Assembly: GCF_003688595.1 (NCBI RefSeq)
Contig: NZ_RCWT01000013.1
Coordinates: forward strand, 242,380-306,379
DNA from: Sphingomonas sp. PP-F2F-G114-C0414
GTDB taxonomy: Bacteria; Pseudomonadota; Alphaproteobacteria; Sphingomonadales; Sphingomonadaceae
DNA: 64,000 nt
Direction: 5' to 3'
Shown: positions 1-8,572 of the stretch, piece after piece
Layout of the letters: each line of letters starts with the position of its first letter
Numbering within the stretch: position 1 is the stretch's first letter
Position numbers and translations under genes: made by a program
The notes under the pieces: generated by a model
Database searches by the model: none
The model's input: the letters and a program-made list of their open reading frames with translations, nothing else
What the model was told of the DNA's origin: nothing

Positions 1-404
1 AGGCGGCGCGCGCGCATGGCACCGCCATCGGCGGCGATATCCGCTATGTCACCGGGGACTATGCGGATCTCGCCGACGAACCCTGGGACGTGATCGTCAG
101 CAGTCTCGTCGCGCATCACATGACGCACGACCAGCTGGTCGCGTTCCTGCGCTTCATGGAAGCGCATGCGAGCGCGGGGTGGTTCGTCAACGATCTCCAC
201 CGCCACGGGTTCGCGCATTGGGGGTTCCCGATCCTCGCCACGCTCGCGCGCTGGCACCGGATCGTCCGGCATGACGGCACGCTGTCGATCGCGCGCAGCT
301 ATCGCCCCGACGAATGGCCACCGATCCTGGCCGAGGCGGAGATATCCCAGGCGAAGGTCCGTCGCGTCTTTCCGTTCCGGTTATGCGTCGAACGCCTGCG
401 CTGA
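1..404 (+). CDS. SAM-dependent methyltransferase, 3' part (5' end outside window)
   Basis: The reading frame is open from the left edge, so only the C-terminal ~133 residues are present. It shows the end of a class I methyltransferase fold: DVIVSSLVAHHMT corresponds to the strand-4 region, followed by a helix and the FVNDLHRH strand typical of UbiE-like small-molecule methyltransferases. The stop lies 22 bp inside the next gene (start at 383), so the two are translationally coupled. In related genomes this type of methyltransferase and flavoprotein often accompany a type III polyketide synthase (family knowledge); the synthase would lie to the left and is not visible. Substrate unknown. Confidence 0.75.
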   Translation, partial: AARAHGTAIGGDIRYVTGDYADLADEPWDVIVSSLVAHHMTHDQLVAFLRFMEAHASAGWFVNDLHRHGFAHWGFPILATLARWHRIVRHDGTLSIARSYRPDEWPPILAEAEISQAKVRRVFPFRLCVERLR

Positions 405-1471
405 TCGTCGGCGGCGGGCTCGCCGGCGCCGCGACCGCGATTCAGCTCGCGCGCGCGGGCTTGCCGCATCTGCTCGTCGAGCGATCGCGCGAGACGGGTG
501 ATGCGATCTGCGGCGGGTTCCTGAGCTGGCGGACGCTGGAGACACTCGCCGGGCTAGGGATCGATCCCGATGCGCTCAACCCGGCGCGGGTGACGCGGGC
601 GCGGATCTACGCCGGCGCGCGGCGCGCGGAGGCCTCACTGCCGCATCCCGCGGTTTCGGTGACGCGCCGGCGGCTCGATACCGTGCTGCTCGCCGAAGCC
701 GTCCGGCTCGGCACGCCGGTCGAACGCGGCGTCAGCGTGCGCGAGATCGACGGCACGACGGTCCGCACCGCGGATGGCGCGACCTTCGCCCCCGACGCGC
801 TGTTCCTCGCCAGCGGCAAGCACGACGTTCGCGGGATGGCACGGCCCGAGGAGGCGCGCGGCGACGATCCGACGCTCGGGCTGCGCGTCCGGATCACCCC
901 GTCTCCCGCGCTGCGCCGGTCGCTCGAGGGGGGAATCGAACTGCATCTGTTCGATCGCGGCTATGCCGGGCTGGCGATGCAGGAGGACGGTACCGCGAAC
1001 CTGTGCCTCGCGGTCCATCGCTCGCGCCTCCAGGCGGCAGGATCGCCCGCGCAACTGCTGGACGCGCTCGGCCGTGAGATGCCGGCGCTCGGCGAATGGG
1101 TCGCGCTGGTCGATGGCACCGCGACGATCGATGCGATCGCCAACGTCCCCTATGGCTGGCGGCAACGTCAGGGGGTGGACGCAATGTTCCGACTCGGCGA
1201 TCAGGCCGGCGTCATCCCGTCGCTGGCAGGCGAGGGCATGGGCATCGCGCTCGCCAGCGGCGTCGCCGCGGCCAACGCCTATGTTCGAGGTGGCCCAGAC
1301 ACTGCCGCGCACTGGCAGGAGGATTTCGCCCGCCGCCTCGCCTGTCCGATCGGCATCGCCAGCATCGTCCGCCAAGTCGCCGAGAGTAGCCGCGCGGCAT
1401 GGCTGCTGCCGTTGCTGCGCCCCGCCTTGATCCAGGTGATCGCGAATGCAACCAGAATAGGGCACACTTAG
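383..1471 (+). CDS. FAD-dependent oxidoreductase, geranylgeranyl-reductase-like
   Basis: Protein of 362 residues starting at the ATG that overlaps the methyltransferase stop. The N-terminus has the Rossmann dinucleotide motif GGGLAGAATA followed by the acidic LLVERSR strand end. A second flavin-binding segment, RLGDQAGVIPSLAGEG, lies near residue 270 and matches the GDAAG...GEG motif of the geranylgeranyl reductase / PHBH flavoprotein group. It probably reduces or hydroxylates a lipid or polyketide product modified by the coupled methyltransferase (inference). No membrane segment is evident. An earlier in-frame ATG at 314 would lie deep inside the methyltransferase and is unlikely. Confidence 0.8.
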   Translation: MRRTPALIVGGGLAGAATAIQLARAGLPHLLVERSRETGDAICGGFLSWRTLETLAGLGIDPDALNPARVTRARIYAGARRAEASLPHPAVSVTRRRLDTVLLAEAVRLGTPVERGVSVREIDGTTVRTADGATFAPDALFLASGKHDVRGMARPEEARGDDPTLGLRVRITPSPALRRSLEGGIELHLFDRGYAGLAMQEDGTANLCLAVHRSRLQAAGSPAQLLDALGREMPALGEWVALVDGTATIDAIANVPYGWRQRQGVDAMFRLGDQAGVIPSLAGEGMGIALASGVAAANAYVRGGPDTAAHWQEDFARRLACPIGIASIVRQVAESSRAAWLLPLLRPALIQVIANATRIGHT

Positions 1472-1525
1472 CGTTCGGTGTCAGGCCACCTTGAAATCCG
1501 TCCCGCCAGCACGAGATTCAAACCC

Positions 1526-1936
1526 ATGGACCAGCTGAACCTTTCCGAATCCGAGTGGCGCCAGCGCCTCACCCCCGAGCAATATCACGTGCTGCGCGAA
1601 GCGGGCACCGAGCGTGCGTTCGCCGGTGCGCTCAACGACAACAAGGCCGATGGCATCTATCGGTGCGCAGCGTGCAGCAACGAGTTGTTCGACAGCGCGG
1701 ACAAATATGACTCCGGATCGGGCTGGCCGAGCTTCACCCAGCCGATCGGTCCTGACGCGGTCACCGACCACACCGATCGCAGCCACGGCATGACCCGGGT
1801 CGAGACGCGGTGCGCGCGCTGCGACAGCCATATGGGGCATGTTTTCCCCGACGGCCCGCCGCCGACCGGCCAGCGCTATTGCATGAACTCGCTGTCGCTG
1901 GAATTCCGGCCGCGCAAAGCGAACGTCGCGGCCTGA
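1526..1936 (+). CDS. msrB: Peptide-methionine (R)-S-oxide reductase MsrB
   Basis: Reduces methionine-R-sulfoxide in oxidised proteins, in the cytoplasm. The 136-residue protein is a minimal MsrB domain. Zinc cysteines C47-x2-C50 and C96-x2-C99 are present, as are the GSGWPSF motif (63-70), HMGHVFPDG (102-110) and the catalytic cysteine C119 in RYCMNS. I chose the ATG at 1526, where homology begins (MDQLNLSESEW); a GTG at 1478 would add 16 unrelated residues. The gene stands alone between the oxidoreductase and the penicillin-binding protein, both on the same strand. Confidence 0.93.
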   Translation: MDQLNLSESEWRQRLTPEQYHVLREAGTERAFAGALNDNKADGIYRCAACSNELFDSADKYDSGSGWPSFTQPIGPDAVTDHTDRSHGMTRVETRCARCDSHMGHVFPDGPPPTGQRYCMNSLSLEFRPRKANVAA

Positions 1937-1981
1937 TCGCGCTTGTAGGGCGCGGGCGGAACGCGTAATTCTCGCGGTCAC

Positions 1982-4147
1982 ATGGCCAGTACGCGTTCTG
2001 CTTCACCGTCCCGTCGGCCCCCGTCTACCCCGGCGTCTCGCTGGCGTCGGCGGCTGGTCGTCTTCCTGAAGGTCTGCATCGGACTCGGTCTGCTCGCGCT
2101 CGGTGCGTTGGCGATCGCTGTCTATGTCGCGATGTCGCAACTGCCGAGCTTCGACAGCCTGAAGTCGTCGCCCAACGGGCAGATGATCCGCGTCCATGCC
2201 GCCGACGGCACGGTGATCGTGTCGATGGGGCCGAGCTTCGGCGAATGGCTGCCCTATTCGCAAATCCCGCAGGTGATGCGCGACGCGACCGTCTCGGTCG
2301 AGGATCGGCGCTTTCGGTCGCATATCGGGATCGATCCGGTCGGCGTCGCGCGATCGGTAAAGGTGCGGTTCGACCGCGGCCACTGGACGCAAGGCGGCTC
2401 GACGATCACGCAGCAGCTGGCGCGCACTGTTTTCCTCAACAACCAGAAGAAGTTCGGGCGCAAATTCCGCGAGGGCATCCTCGCGTTCGCGCTCGAATGG
2501 AAGTTCAGCAAGGACCAGATCCTCGAACTCTATCTGAACAAGGTCTATTATGGCGGCGGCGCCTATGGGATCGACGCGGCGTCGCGGAAATTCTTCGGGC
2601 ATGGCGCAGATCATCTGAGCCTCGCCGAGGCGGCGGTGATCGCTGGCTTGGTGAAGGCGCCGTCGAACTACTCGCCGACCGCCGACGCGGAGGCCGCGGT
2701 CGGTCGTGCCGGCGTGGTGTTGGAGACGATGCGCGAAACCGGCGCGATCACCGCCGAGCAGGCCGCCGATGCCAATGTCAGCGGGCTGAAACTGGCGCCT
2801 GAGCCCAAGCAGAACAGCGTGCGGTATTTCACCGACTGGGCGTTGCCGCAGCTCGATACGCTGATCGACGAGACCACCGAACCGCTCGAAGTCTGGACGA
2901 CGCTCGACCTGACGATGCAGCGCCAGGCCGACGATGCGATCCGCGCGAATGCACCACCCGGCGCGCAGGGCGCTCTGGTCGCGCTCGATCGTGGCGGCGA
3001 GGTTCGCGCGATGGTCGGCGGCAAGGATTACGTGTCGTCGATCTACAACCGCGCGACGCAGGCGGTCCGCCAGCCGGGCTCGGCGTTCAAGCTGTTCGTG
3101 TATCTCGCCGCGCTGGAAGCCGGCCACAAGCCCGATGATTCGATCGTCGACGAACCCGTGACGATCCAGGGCTGGAGCCCGCGCAACGATTCGCGGCACA
3201 ATTCCGGTGCCGTGTCGTTGCGCACCGCATTCGCCTATTCGCTCAACACCGTCGCCGCGAAGCTCGGCCAGGAGGTAGGCTTCAACACGGTCGCCGACAT
3301 GGCGCGGCGGTTCGGCATCACCACGCCGGTCAACGTGCATCCGTCGATGGTGCTGGGCACGTCCGAAGTCCGCGTGATCGACATGACGCGCGCGTTCGCG
3401 AGCGTCGCCAACAAGGGTGTCGCGGTGACACCGTACGGGATCACGCGAGTCACGGCCAACGGCCAGACGATCTACACGCACGAGGTCGATCGCAGCCACG
3501 TGCTGGTCGCGCCCTATGTCGCCGCCGAGATGACCGACCTGCTGCAGACCGCGGTCAACACCGGTACCGGTCGTGCCGCGCAGATCGGCCGCCCGGTCGC
3601 GGGCAAGACCGGCACGACCACCGCGTCGAAGGACGGCTGGTTCCTGGGCTTCTCCAGCGGCATCACCACCGGCGTGTGGATGGGCCGCGACGATGCCAAG
3701 CCGATCGCCGGCCTCCACGGCGGCACCGCGCCGGCCAAGGCGTGGGCGGCGTTCATGAAGCCGGCGACCGCAAACCGGCCGATCGAGCAGTTCGATACGC
3801 AGGTGACGTTGCCCGAATGGCAGCTGGAACCCGACGAACAGAGCTATTTCGGCCAGCCCGACAATGGCCAGATGGCGGTCGACGCGGACGGCAATCCGAT
3901 CGAGCAGGGCCAGCCGCCGGTGCCGACCGATGCGCAGACCGGCGACACGATCCCGCGGCCCGATGCGGATCAGCCCGAGCCGGCGCCCGCGGCCCCCGCC
4001 GCACCGCCGCAACAGCTCAACCAGGACTGGATCAACCGGGTCACCGGGCGGGACCAGCCGCGTCAGGAGCAGCCGGCGGGACGCCAGCCGCTAACGCGTG
4101 ACGGGACGCGTCAGGATCGCGCTCAGGAAGACCGTCCGAACCAGTGA
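1982..4147 (+). CDS. Bifunctional class A penicillin-binding protein (PBP1A type)
   Basis: Polymerises and crosslinks peptidoglycan in the periplasm; 721 residues. A basic cytoplasmic N-terminus is followed by one membrane anchor (about 26-50). The glycosyltransferase 51 domain carries EDRRF (catalytic E107), GGSTITQQLA (138-147) and a KFSKDQILELYLN motif (174-186). The transpeptidase domain has the nucleophile motif S367-A-F-K, S420-L-N and K542-T-G. The last ~80 residues are rich in Pro, Gln, Asp and Ala and look disordered. The 3' end overlaps the convergent metalloprotease gene by 25 bp. A TG-TP protein of this length without extra domains is typical of PBP1A/1C-like enzymes in this order. 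Confidence 0.95.
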   Translation: MASTRSASPSRRPPSTPASRWRRRLVVFLKVCIGLGLLALGALAIAVYVAMSQLPSFDSLKSSPNGQMIRVHAADGTVIVSMGPSFGEWLPYSQIPQVMRDATVSVEDRRFRSHIGIDPVGVARSVKVRFDRGHWTQGGSTITQQLARTVFLNNQKKFGRKFREGILAFALEWKFSKDQILELYLNKVYYGGGAYGIDAASRKFFGHGADHLSLAEAAVIAGLVKAPSNYSPTADAEAAVGRAGVVLETMRETGAITAEQAADANVSGLKLAPEPKQNSVRYFTDWALPQLDTLIDETTEPLEVWTTLDLTMQRQADDAIRANAPPGAQGALVALDRGGEVRAMVGGKDYVSSIYNRATQAVRQPGSAFKLFVYLAALEAGHKPDDSIVDEPVTIQGWSPRNDSRHNSGAVSLRTAFAYSLNTVAAKLGQEVGFNTVADMARRFGITTPVNVHPSMVLGTSEVRVIDMTRAFASVANKGVAVTPYGITRVTANGQTIYTHEVDRSHVLVAPYVAAEMTDLLQTAVNTGTGRAAQIGRPVAGKTGTTTASKDGWFLGFSSGITTGVWMGRDDAKPIAGLHGGTAPAKAWAAFMKPATANRPIEQFDTQVTLPEWQLEPDEQSYFGQPDNGQMAVDADGNPIEQGQPPVPTDAQTGDTIPRPDADQPEPAPAAPAAPPQQLNQDWINRVTGRDQPRQEQPAGRQPLTRDGTRQDRAQEDRPNQ

Positions 4148-4797
4148 AGTTCGGCGCCGTGCGTGCGTAGCCAGACGCGCGCGGGCGTCGGATCTTCGCC
4201 GTACAGCTGCTCGACCAGCGCGTGGAAGACGGGCGCGTGGTTCATGTGGACGCGGTGCGCGACTTCGTGCGCGACGGTGGCGCGGCGGACCCAGCTCGGC
4301 GCGAGGATCAGCCGCCAGCTGTAGCGGATAATGCCGCTCGACGCGCAGCTGCCCCAGCGGCCCTTGGCATCGCCGACCGCGACCTGCGCGACGGTTACCT
4401 TCGCCTTGGCGGCGTATTCGGCGGTTTCGGTTTCCAGCACGGCAAGCGCGGTGCGCTTGAGCCAAGCCTCGACGCGGCGTGCGATCGTTTCTGATGGGCC
4501 GGACAGCGACAGGACCGAGCCTTCGCGAATTACGGTTCGACGGCTGCCCGGAGTCCATTCGATCGTCAGTGGCTCGTCTGCAACGGTGAGGACCGCACCG
4601 GGCACGAACGGGCGGGGCGACGGGAGCAAGGCGCGCTGTTCGGCGATCCAGCCGGCCTTGTCCTCGGCCCAGGCCAGCGCCTGCTTCAACGCAGCCCGCT
4701 TGGGTAGAACCAGCCTTGCCCGGCCACTCGCGGGATCGATCGACAGACGCGCGCGACGGGCGCGGGGGTGACGGACGATCTCCAGGCCCTCGATCAT
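4123..4797 (-). CDS. YgjP/WLM-type zinc metallopeptidase
   Basis: A 224-residue protein of the DUF45/YgjP group of M48-like metallopeptidases. The N-terminal half carries a beta-rich region (LEIVRHPRARRARLSID) typical of the family. The C-terminal half has GRWGSCASSG, WRLILAPSWV and the zinc motif HEVAH at 177-181 with a third ligand candidate in HMNH. The family is called a predicted protease and its substrate is not established. It begins 15 bp from the 3' end of the YcgN gene, on the same strand, and its own 3' end overlaps the PBP gene tail to tail. Confidence 0.9.
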   Translation of the reverse strand: MIEGLEIVRHPRARRARLSIDPASGRARLVLPKRAALKQALAWAEDKAGWIAEQRALLPSPRPFVPGAVLTVADEPLTIEWTPGSRRTVIREGSVLSLSGPSETIARRVEAWLKRTALAVLETETAEYAAKAKVTVAQVAVGDAKGRWGSCASSGIIRYSWRLILAPSWVRRATVAHEVAHRVHMNHAPVFHALVEQLYGEDPTPARVWLRTHGAELHWFGRSS

Positions 4798-4812
4798 CGG
4801 GCGATCACCGCG

Positions 4813-5247
4813 TCAGAGTTCCCGCTCGATCACATGGTATTCGAGCTCGCCGGCCTCGTCCTCGCTGATCGTCCAGCCGCGCACCGACTGCTTGGCACGG
4901 TGGACGGCTTCGCGGTCGCCGCAGACGAGGTAGTGCCATTCGGGCAATTGCTCGCCAGCCGCGCGGAGGCGGTAGGCGCAGGTCGAGGGCAGCCAGTCGA
5001 TCCCGCGGACATTGCCCGTCGTCAGCCGCACGCATTCCGGGACATAGGCATGGCGATGGCGGTAGTCCGAGCACTGCCCGCTGCGCCGGTCGAGCAGCCG
5101 GCACGAGACGTTGGTCGGCACCAGCTCGCCCGTATCCTCGTCCTCGAGCTTGTGGATGCAGCATTTGCCGCAACCGTCGCACAACGCTTCCCACTGGCCG
5201 CGGTCGAGCTGGTCGATCGGCGTATCTTCCCAGAAGCGCGCGCTCAC
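4813..5247 (-). CDS. YcgN-family cysteine cluster protein (UPF0260)
   Basis: A 144-residue protein starting at a GTG whose last two bases lie within the Sco1 stop codon (GTGA overlap), so it is probably made by translational coupling. It has the family pattern FWED at the N-terminus followed by CDGCGKCC near residues 22-30, and further cysteines in NVSCRLLD, SGQCSDY, PECVRL, STCAYRL and LVCGDRE, which suggest a metal or Fe-S centre. The function is not established in the literature I know of. Identification rests on the ordered cysteines and the WHYLVCGDREAVH block. Confidence 0.9.
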   Translation of the reverse strand: MSARFWEDTPIDQLDRGQWEALCDGCGKCCIHKLEDEDTGELVPTNVSCRLLDRRSGQCSDYRHRHAYVPECVRLTTGNVRGIDWLPSTCAYRLRAAGEQLPEWHYLVCGDREAVHRAKQSVRGWTISEDEAGELEYHVIEREL

Positions 5248-5837
5248 CGGACCCAGCGCTTGATTTCCGTCACCACTGCGTCGGGCCCTTGTTCCTGTGG
5301 CAGCAAAGCGAGGGGCTTGCCGTCCGGGTCCATCAGATAGGCCTGGCGCGAGTGGTTTACGAGGTAGCCGCCGCCCGGCGATGCGTCGCCCTTGCTCGAA
5401 TACACCGCGTATTCGGTCTTGATCTGCGCGATCTGCGCGTCGGTGCCGGTGAGGCCGACCATGCGCGGGTGGAACGCCGAGACGAACTGTTTGAGTACCG
5501 CGGGCGTATCGCGCGCCGGGTCTACGGTCACGAACACAGGTACGATCTTGGCGGCGATCGCGGGGTCGCTCGATTCGAGCTTTTTCACCGCGGTGCCGAT
5601 CGCCTGGACATCCGTCGGACACACATCGGGACAGAAGGTGTAGCCGAAATACATGATCCGGTATTTGCCGGCAAAGTTGCGCTCGGTGACGGTCTGCCCG
5701 TTCTGGTCGGTCAGCGTGAAGCCGCCGCCGATCCGGGCGCCTTCGAGCGGGGGCTTGGCCGGAGGAGCGGAGGCGGTGCACGCTGACAGGGCAAAGCCGG
5801 GCAGGGCGAGCGCGCAAAGGATGAAACGTCGGGTCAT
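5244..5837 (-). CDS. SCO1/SenC-family copper chaperone lipoprotein
   Basis: A 197-residue protein with a lipoprotein signal peptide (LSAC lipobox, C20). It has a thioredoxin-like domain with the copper ligands C69-P-D-V-C73 in YFGYTFCPDVCP and H162 in LVNHSRQ. SCO proteins deliver copper to the CuA site of cytochrome c oxidase at the outer face of the inner membrane. I chose the ATG at 5837 because the signal peptide starts there; the open frame upstream to 6416 has no homology and runs over the divergent ankyrin gene. Its stop overlaps the downstream ycgN-like start. Confidence 0.93.
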   Translation of the reverse strand: MTRRFILCALALPGFALSACTASAPPAKPPLEGARIGGGFTLTDQNGQTVTERNFAGKYRIMYFGYTFCPDVCPTDVQAIGTAVKKLESSDPAIAAKIVPVFVTVDPARDTPAVLKQFVSAFHPRMVGLTGTDAQIAQIKTEYAVYSSKGDASPGGGYLVNHSRQAYLMDPDGKPLALLPQEQGPDAVVTEIKRWVR

Positions 5838-5916
5838 GATGCCGCCAGCCTTGATCTGTTCGCTACTGCGGCGCAAGCGTTGCCCCATATCCAGGACGAA
5901 CCAAGGAAGTCTCTCG

Positions 5917-6525
5917 ATGCGTATTCGCCTGATGCTCGCTGCCACCCTCCTGACGCCCGCGCTGGTGTGCGCTGCAACGCCCGCGTTCGCGCAAGGGCAG
6001 TCGGAGGGGTACAAGTTCCTGTCCGCCGTGCGCGATGCGAAGAATAACGATGTACTGGAGATGCTCGGCAAGCCCGGCAGCAACATCATCAACACGCGCG
6101 ACGTGACGAGCGGGGAGGGCGCACTCCACATCGTCATCAAGCGCGGCGACGAGGTGTATCTGCGTTTCCTGCTGCAGAAGGGCGCCGACGCCAACCTGCG
6201 CGATGGCAAGGGCAATACGCCGCTGCTGCTCGCGGTGACGCTGGGGCAGACGGGGATGATCCCGATCCTGACCGCGGCGGGGGCGAATCCGAACCTTGCC
6301 AATTCGGCTGGCGAGACTCCGCTGATCCGTGCGGTGCAGCGACGTGACGTGGCGATGATCCGGGTTTTGCTGACCGAGGGCGCCGATCCGGACCAGGCGG
6401 ATATCATCGCCGGCATGTCCGCGCGCGCCTATGCCAAGCAGGATGGACGCAACCCGATCGTAAGCAAGCTGTTGGAAGACGCGCCGAAAAAGGTGCGCAA
6501 GGCCGTGTCGGGGCCGAAATTCTAA
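5917..6525 (+). CDS. Secreted ankyrin-repeat protein
   Basis: A 202-residue protein with a clear Sec signal peptide (about 1-26, ending AFAQG). About four ankyrin repeats follow, visible as GALHIVIKRGDEVYLRFLL, GNTPLLLAVTLGQTGMIPIL, GETPLIRAVQRRDVAMIRVL and a degenerate last repeat. Such domains bind proteins; the partner is unknown. A good Shine-Dalgarno (aaggaag) precedes the ATG. It is divergent from the Sco1 gene with only 79 bp between starts, so both promoters lie there. A short basic tail follows the repeats. Confidence 0.88.
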   Translation: MRIRLMLAATLLTPALVCAATPAFAQGQSEGYKFLSAVRDAKNNDVLEMLGKPGSNIINTRDVTSGEGALHIVIKRGDEVYLRFLLQKGADANLRDGKGNTPLLLAVTLGQTGMIPILTAAGANPNLANSAGETPLIRAVQRRDVAMIRVLLTEGADPDQADIIAGMSARAYAKQDGRNPIVSKLLEDAPKKVRKAVSGPKF

Positions 6526-6568
6526 ACCTGAATGGTGGCGGCCAACGCCGCCAAAACCACGACGCGCG

Positions 6569-6679
6569 CCCCTCCCTGGAAGGGAGGGGTCGGGGGTGGG
6601 TCGGCCAGCTTGTGACGCAACCGCTACACGATGCGGAAACCGACCCACCCCCAGCCCCTCCCTTCCAGGGAGGGGAGCC
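6569..6679. repeat. Palindromic intergenic repeat (CCTCCCTGGAAGGGAGG type)
   Basis: Two inverted arms, each with its own small palindrome of the form cctcccTggAagggagg, flank about 40 bp. The long arms (6569-6604 and 6641-6677) are mutually complementary (cgggggtgggtcgg versus ccgacccaccccc). It sits between convergent genes, so it may also act as a bidirectional terminator or mRNA stabiliser (inference). Confidence 0.8.
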
Positions 6680-6688
6680 GCCGAGCTA

Positions 6689-7198
6689 CTAAAACGCCAA
6701 CCCGTCCGCGTCCGGATCCATCTGCGCGATCAACCGCCGCGCGGCGCGCCGTGCAAACGCGAGTGTGCCCCGCTTGCGGATATGCGCGGGCAGGGGGGTG
6801 GTGTGCGCCTCGCGGACGATCGCCGCGTCGTAGCGGTCCGCGACGATGATCCCGGTGCGCTCGGGCAGGAACGCAGGCCCGTGCAGCGGCCCGACATCGA
6901 ACCCCGCTGGCACTGCCCAGAAATACCGGTCGCAATGCCCCAGATAATCCGGCCATTTGCCGTCGCCGAGCAGGTCAGCACGCGACACCTTTATCTCGAC
7001 GATCACGATCTGCCCACGCGCGTCGACCGCCATCAGGTCGGCGCGGCGACCGCCGTCGAGCGGAACTTCGGTCATTGCGGTGAGGTCGTGGCGCAGCAAC
7101 ATCCGGATCACGCCGCGCGCTACATCGGCGGCGCACAGCGTTGAATCCTGGGGGGATCCGGGTTTGTCGATGCAGGAGTCCGGCGGCATATCGAGCAT
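6689..7198 (-). CDS. mmcB: MmcB-family DNA repair protein (SOS-controlled)
   Basis: A 169-residue protein with a PD-(D/E)XK nuclease-like core: MTEVPLDGGRRADLMAVD followed by IVIVEIKVSRADLL, giving D...ExK. This matches MmcB, known from Caulobacter as an SOS-induced protein needed for mitomycin C resistance (family knowledge). I chose the ATG at 7198; longer reading needs a TTG at 7216 that lies inside the LexA box. The box GTTCGCGGATTGTTC (7225-7211, minus strand) begins 13 bp before the ATG, supporting DNA-damage control. Alternative start: ATG at 7189. Confidence 0.9.
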   Translation of the reverse strand: MLDMPPDSCIDKPGSPQDSTLCAADVARGVIRMLLRHDLTAMTEVPLDGGRRADLMAVDARGQIVIVEIKVSRADLLGDGKWPDYLGHCDRYFWAVPAGFDVGPLHGPAFLPERTGIIVADRYDAAIVREAHTTPLPAHIRKRGTLAFARRAARRLIAQMDPDADGLAF

Positions 7199-7210
7199 GC
7201 GCCGGAAATA

Positions 7211-7225
7211 GAACAATCCGCGAAC
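7211..7225 (-). promoter_or_regulatory. LexA (SOS) box upstream of mmcB
   Basis: On the minus strand the sequence is GTTC-GCGGATT-GTTC, an exact match to the alphaproteobacterial LexA consensus GTTC-N7-GTTC. It is immediately upstream of mmcB and in the same class as the box before imuA at 51154. Confidence 0.8.
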
Positions 7226-7296
7226 GAGGCAAGCTCATTCACGGATTGTGATCGTGGTCTGGGGGGAAGCGACTAGCCAAATCGCCGTCCACCTTT

Positions 7297-7373
7297 CCCG
7301 TTCGTCCCGCGCTAAGTCGAAACACCTAGCCTGGAACACACCCTTCGACTTCGCTCAGGGCGAACGAAAGGGG
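7297..7373. repeat. Palindromic repeat, CGTTCGTCC...CTTCGACTTCGCTCAGG type (degenerate copy)
   Basis: One arm reads ttcgacttcgctcagggcgaacg and the other is a worn complement (cgttcgtcccgcgctaagtcgaa). A better preserved copy is at 25549-25620. This family is widespread in sphingomonad intergenic DNA (general knowledge). It lies between mmcB and the SleB hydrolase gene. Confidence 0.7.
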
Positions 7374-7432
7374 AGGGCTAAGACGGAGAGAAGGGGTCAG
7401 GGTAGACGCTGACCCGAAACGCCCGCTGGATC

Positions 7433-8092
7433 TCAGCGGTAGAAGACGTGGTTGCCGATCGAGGCGACCTTGACCGCGCGGACCGACGGACGACGATCGG
7501 GCGTGTTGAAATACAGCGCCTTGTCGGCGGGGCTGTTCCACGCGCTGGCGAGCGCGACCTTGGCGACCGCGATCGCGGTGCGATAAGCGGTGCCGGCGTT
7601 GATCGACGGGATTTCGCCGCCACGAACGAAGCTGAACTGGCCGCGCTGCTTGACGACGCCGCAGACGTCGGCGGGGAAACGACCCGACTTGGCGCGATTG
7701 ATGATGACTTCGGCGACCGCGAGCTGGCCGGTCAGCGGCTCGCCCTTCGATTCGAAATAGATCGCACCGGCGAGGCACTGGAGCGCGTCGCTGGCGGCGG
7801 CGCTATCCTGCGCGGCAACGGCCTGGGCGAGCGTATCGAATTCTTCGGCTTCGGACTTCGCCGTGTCGACGGCAGGCTCGACGCTATTCTGCTCAACTGG
7901 GGCAACCGAGGTTGCGACTGGAGCGGTCTGCGGAACATTCTGCGGGGAGAGGACGTTTAGATTTGCGAGAGCGGTGAGGTTGACCGCTGGACGGTCGATG
8001 CCTGTAGCATGACCCGGTGCGCTGTTGCCAAGCAGGCCCGCAAGAGAAAATGTCATGACTGCGATCGTTGCAGCCCGCTGAAGAATCGTCAT
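7433..8092 (-). CDS. SleB-family cell wall hydrolase
   Basis: A 219-residue exported protein: N-terminal hydrophobic segment (about 5-30), a Ser/Ala/Val-rich linker (30-100), then a hydrolase_2 (SleB) domain starting CLAGAIYFESKGEP, where the Glu is the expected catalytic acid. It continues through GQLAVAEVIINRAKSGRFP, GVVKQRGQFSFVRGG and ends GNHVFYR. Family members are peptidoglycan glycosidases or lytic transglycosylases. Unlike the spore enzyme SleB, such proteins in non-sporulating bacteria act in wall remodelling. It stands alone on the minus strand; the 153 bp on its 5' side hold no other gene. Confidence 0.9.
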   Translation of the reverse strand: MTILQRAATIAVMTFSLAGLLGNSAPGHATGIDRPAVNLTALANLNVLSPQNVPQTAPVATSVAPVEQNSVEPAVDTAKSEAEEFDTLAQAVAAQDSAAASDALQCLAGAIYFESKGEPLTGQLAVAEVIINRAKSGRFPADVCGVVKQRGQFSFVRGGEIPSINAGTAYRTAIAVAKVALASAWNSPADKALYFNTPDRRPSVRAVKVASIGNHVFYR

Positions 8093-8245
8093 TCAAACTT
8101 GTTCAGATGCGGTTGGACCACGGAACCAATCGTACGAGCCGATCGTCCGGGCATCCCCCCGACTGCGTAACTGATCCGGATCGCACCCGTCCCAGCACAA
8201 CGCCAATCAATGTTGCAATTCCCCTCTATTGGGGGGGCTTTCGAG

Positions 8246-8572
8246 TCAATCGTCGAGGATCGTTTCAGCGGCGAAGCGTTCCGCCGCTGCGATGTCCACC
8301 TCGATTACCCAAAGATCCGGGTCGCTTGCACGCCTGCGTTGCCAATAGCCGTCAAGGTTTTCGGCCGGGGTCGAGTCGATCAGCGCCGTCCGCCCGTCGG
8401 GTCCGATGCCGCGTTCCAACAGACGAGGCGGGGCGCCCTTGTCGATCGCGATGACGAGGATCGCGCCGCCTTGCGGGTCGCCTTTCGCCATCACCGCGCC
8501 GAAGCCGCCGGCATCGTTGACGCGCCGCAGCAGCGCGCTGACGAGGATTCCGCTGGGGAGACGGCCACTCAT
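8246..8572 (-). CDS. DUF1491 family protein
   Basis: A 108-residue protein beginning at the ATG at 8572, which overlaps the upstream thioesterase stop (ATGA). The sequence (LPSGILVSALLRRVNDAGGFGAV, then AILVIAIDKGAPPRLLERG and a C-terminal WVIEVDIAAAERF) matches the small alphaproteobacterial family DUF1491, which has no assigned function. The longer open frame upstream to 8812 runs inside the thioesterase gene and is not coding. Confidence 0.85.
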   Translation of the reverse strand: MSGRLPSGILVSALLRRVNDAGGFGAVMAKGDPQGGAILVIAIDKGAPPRLLERGIGPDGRTALIDSTPAENLDGYWQRRRASDPDLWVIEVDIAAAERFAAETILDD

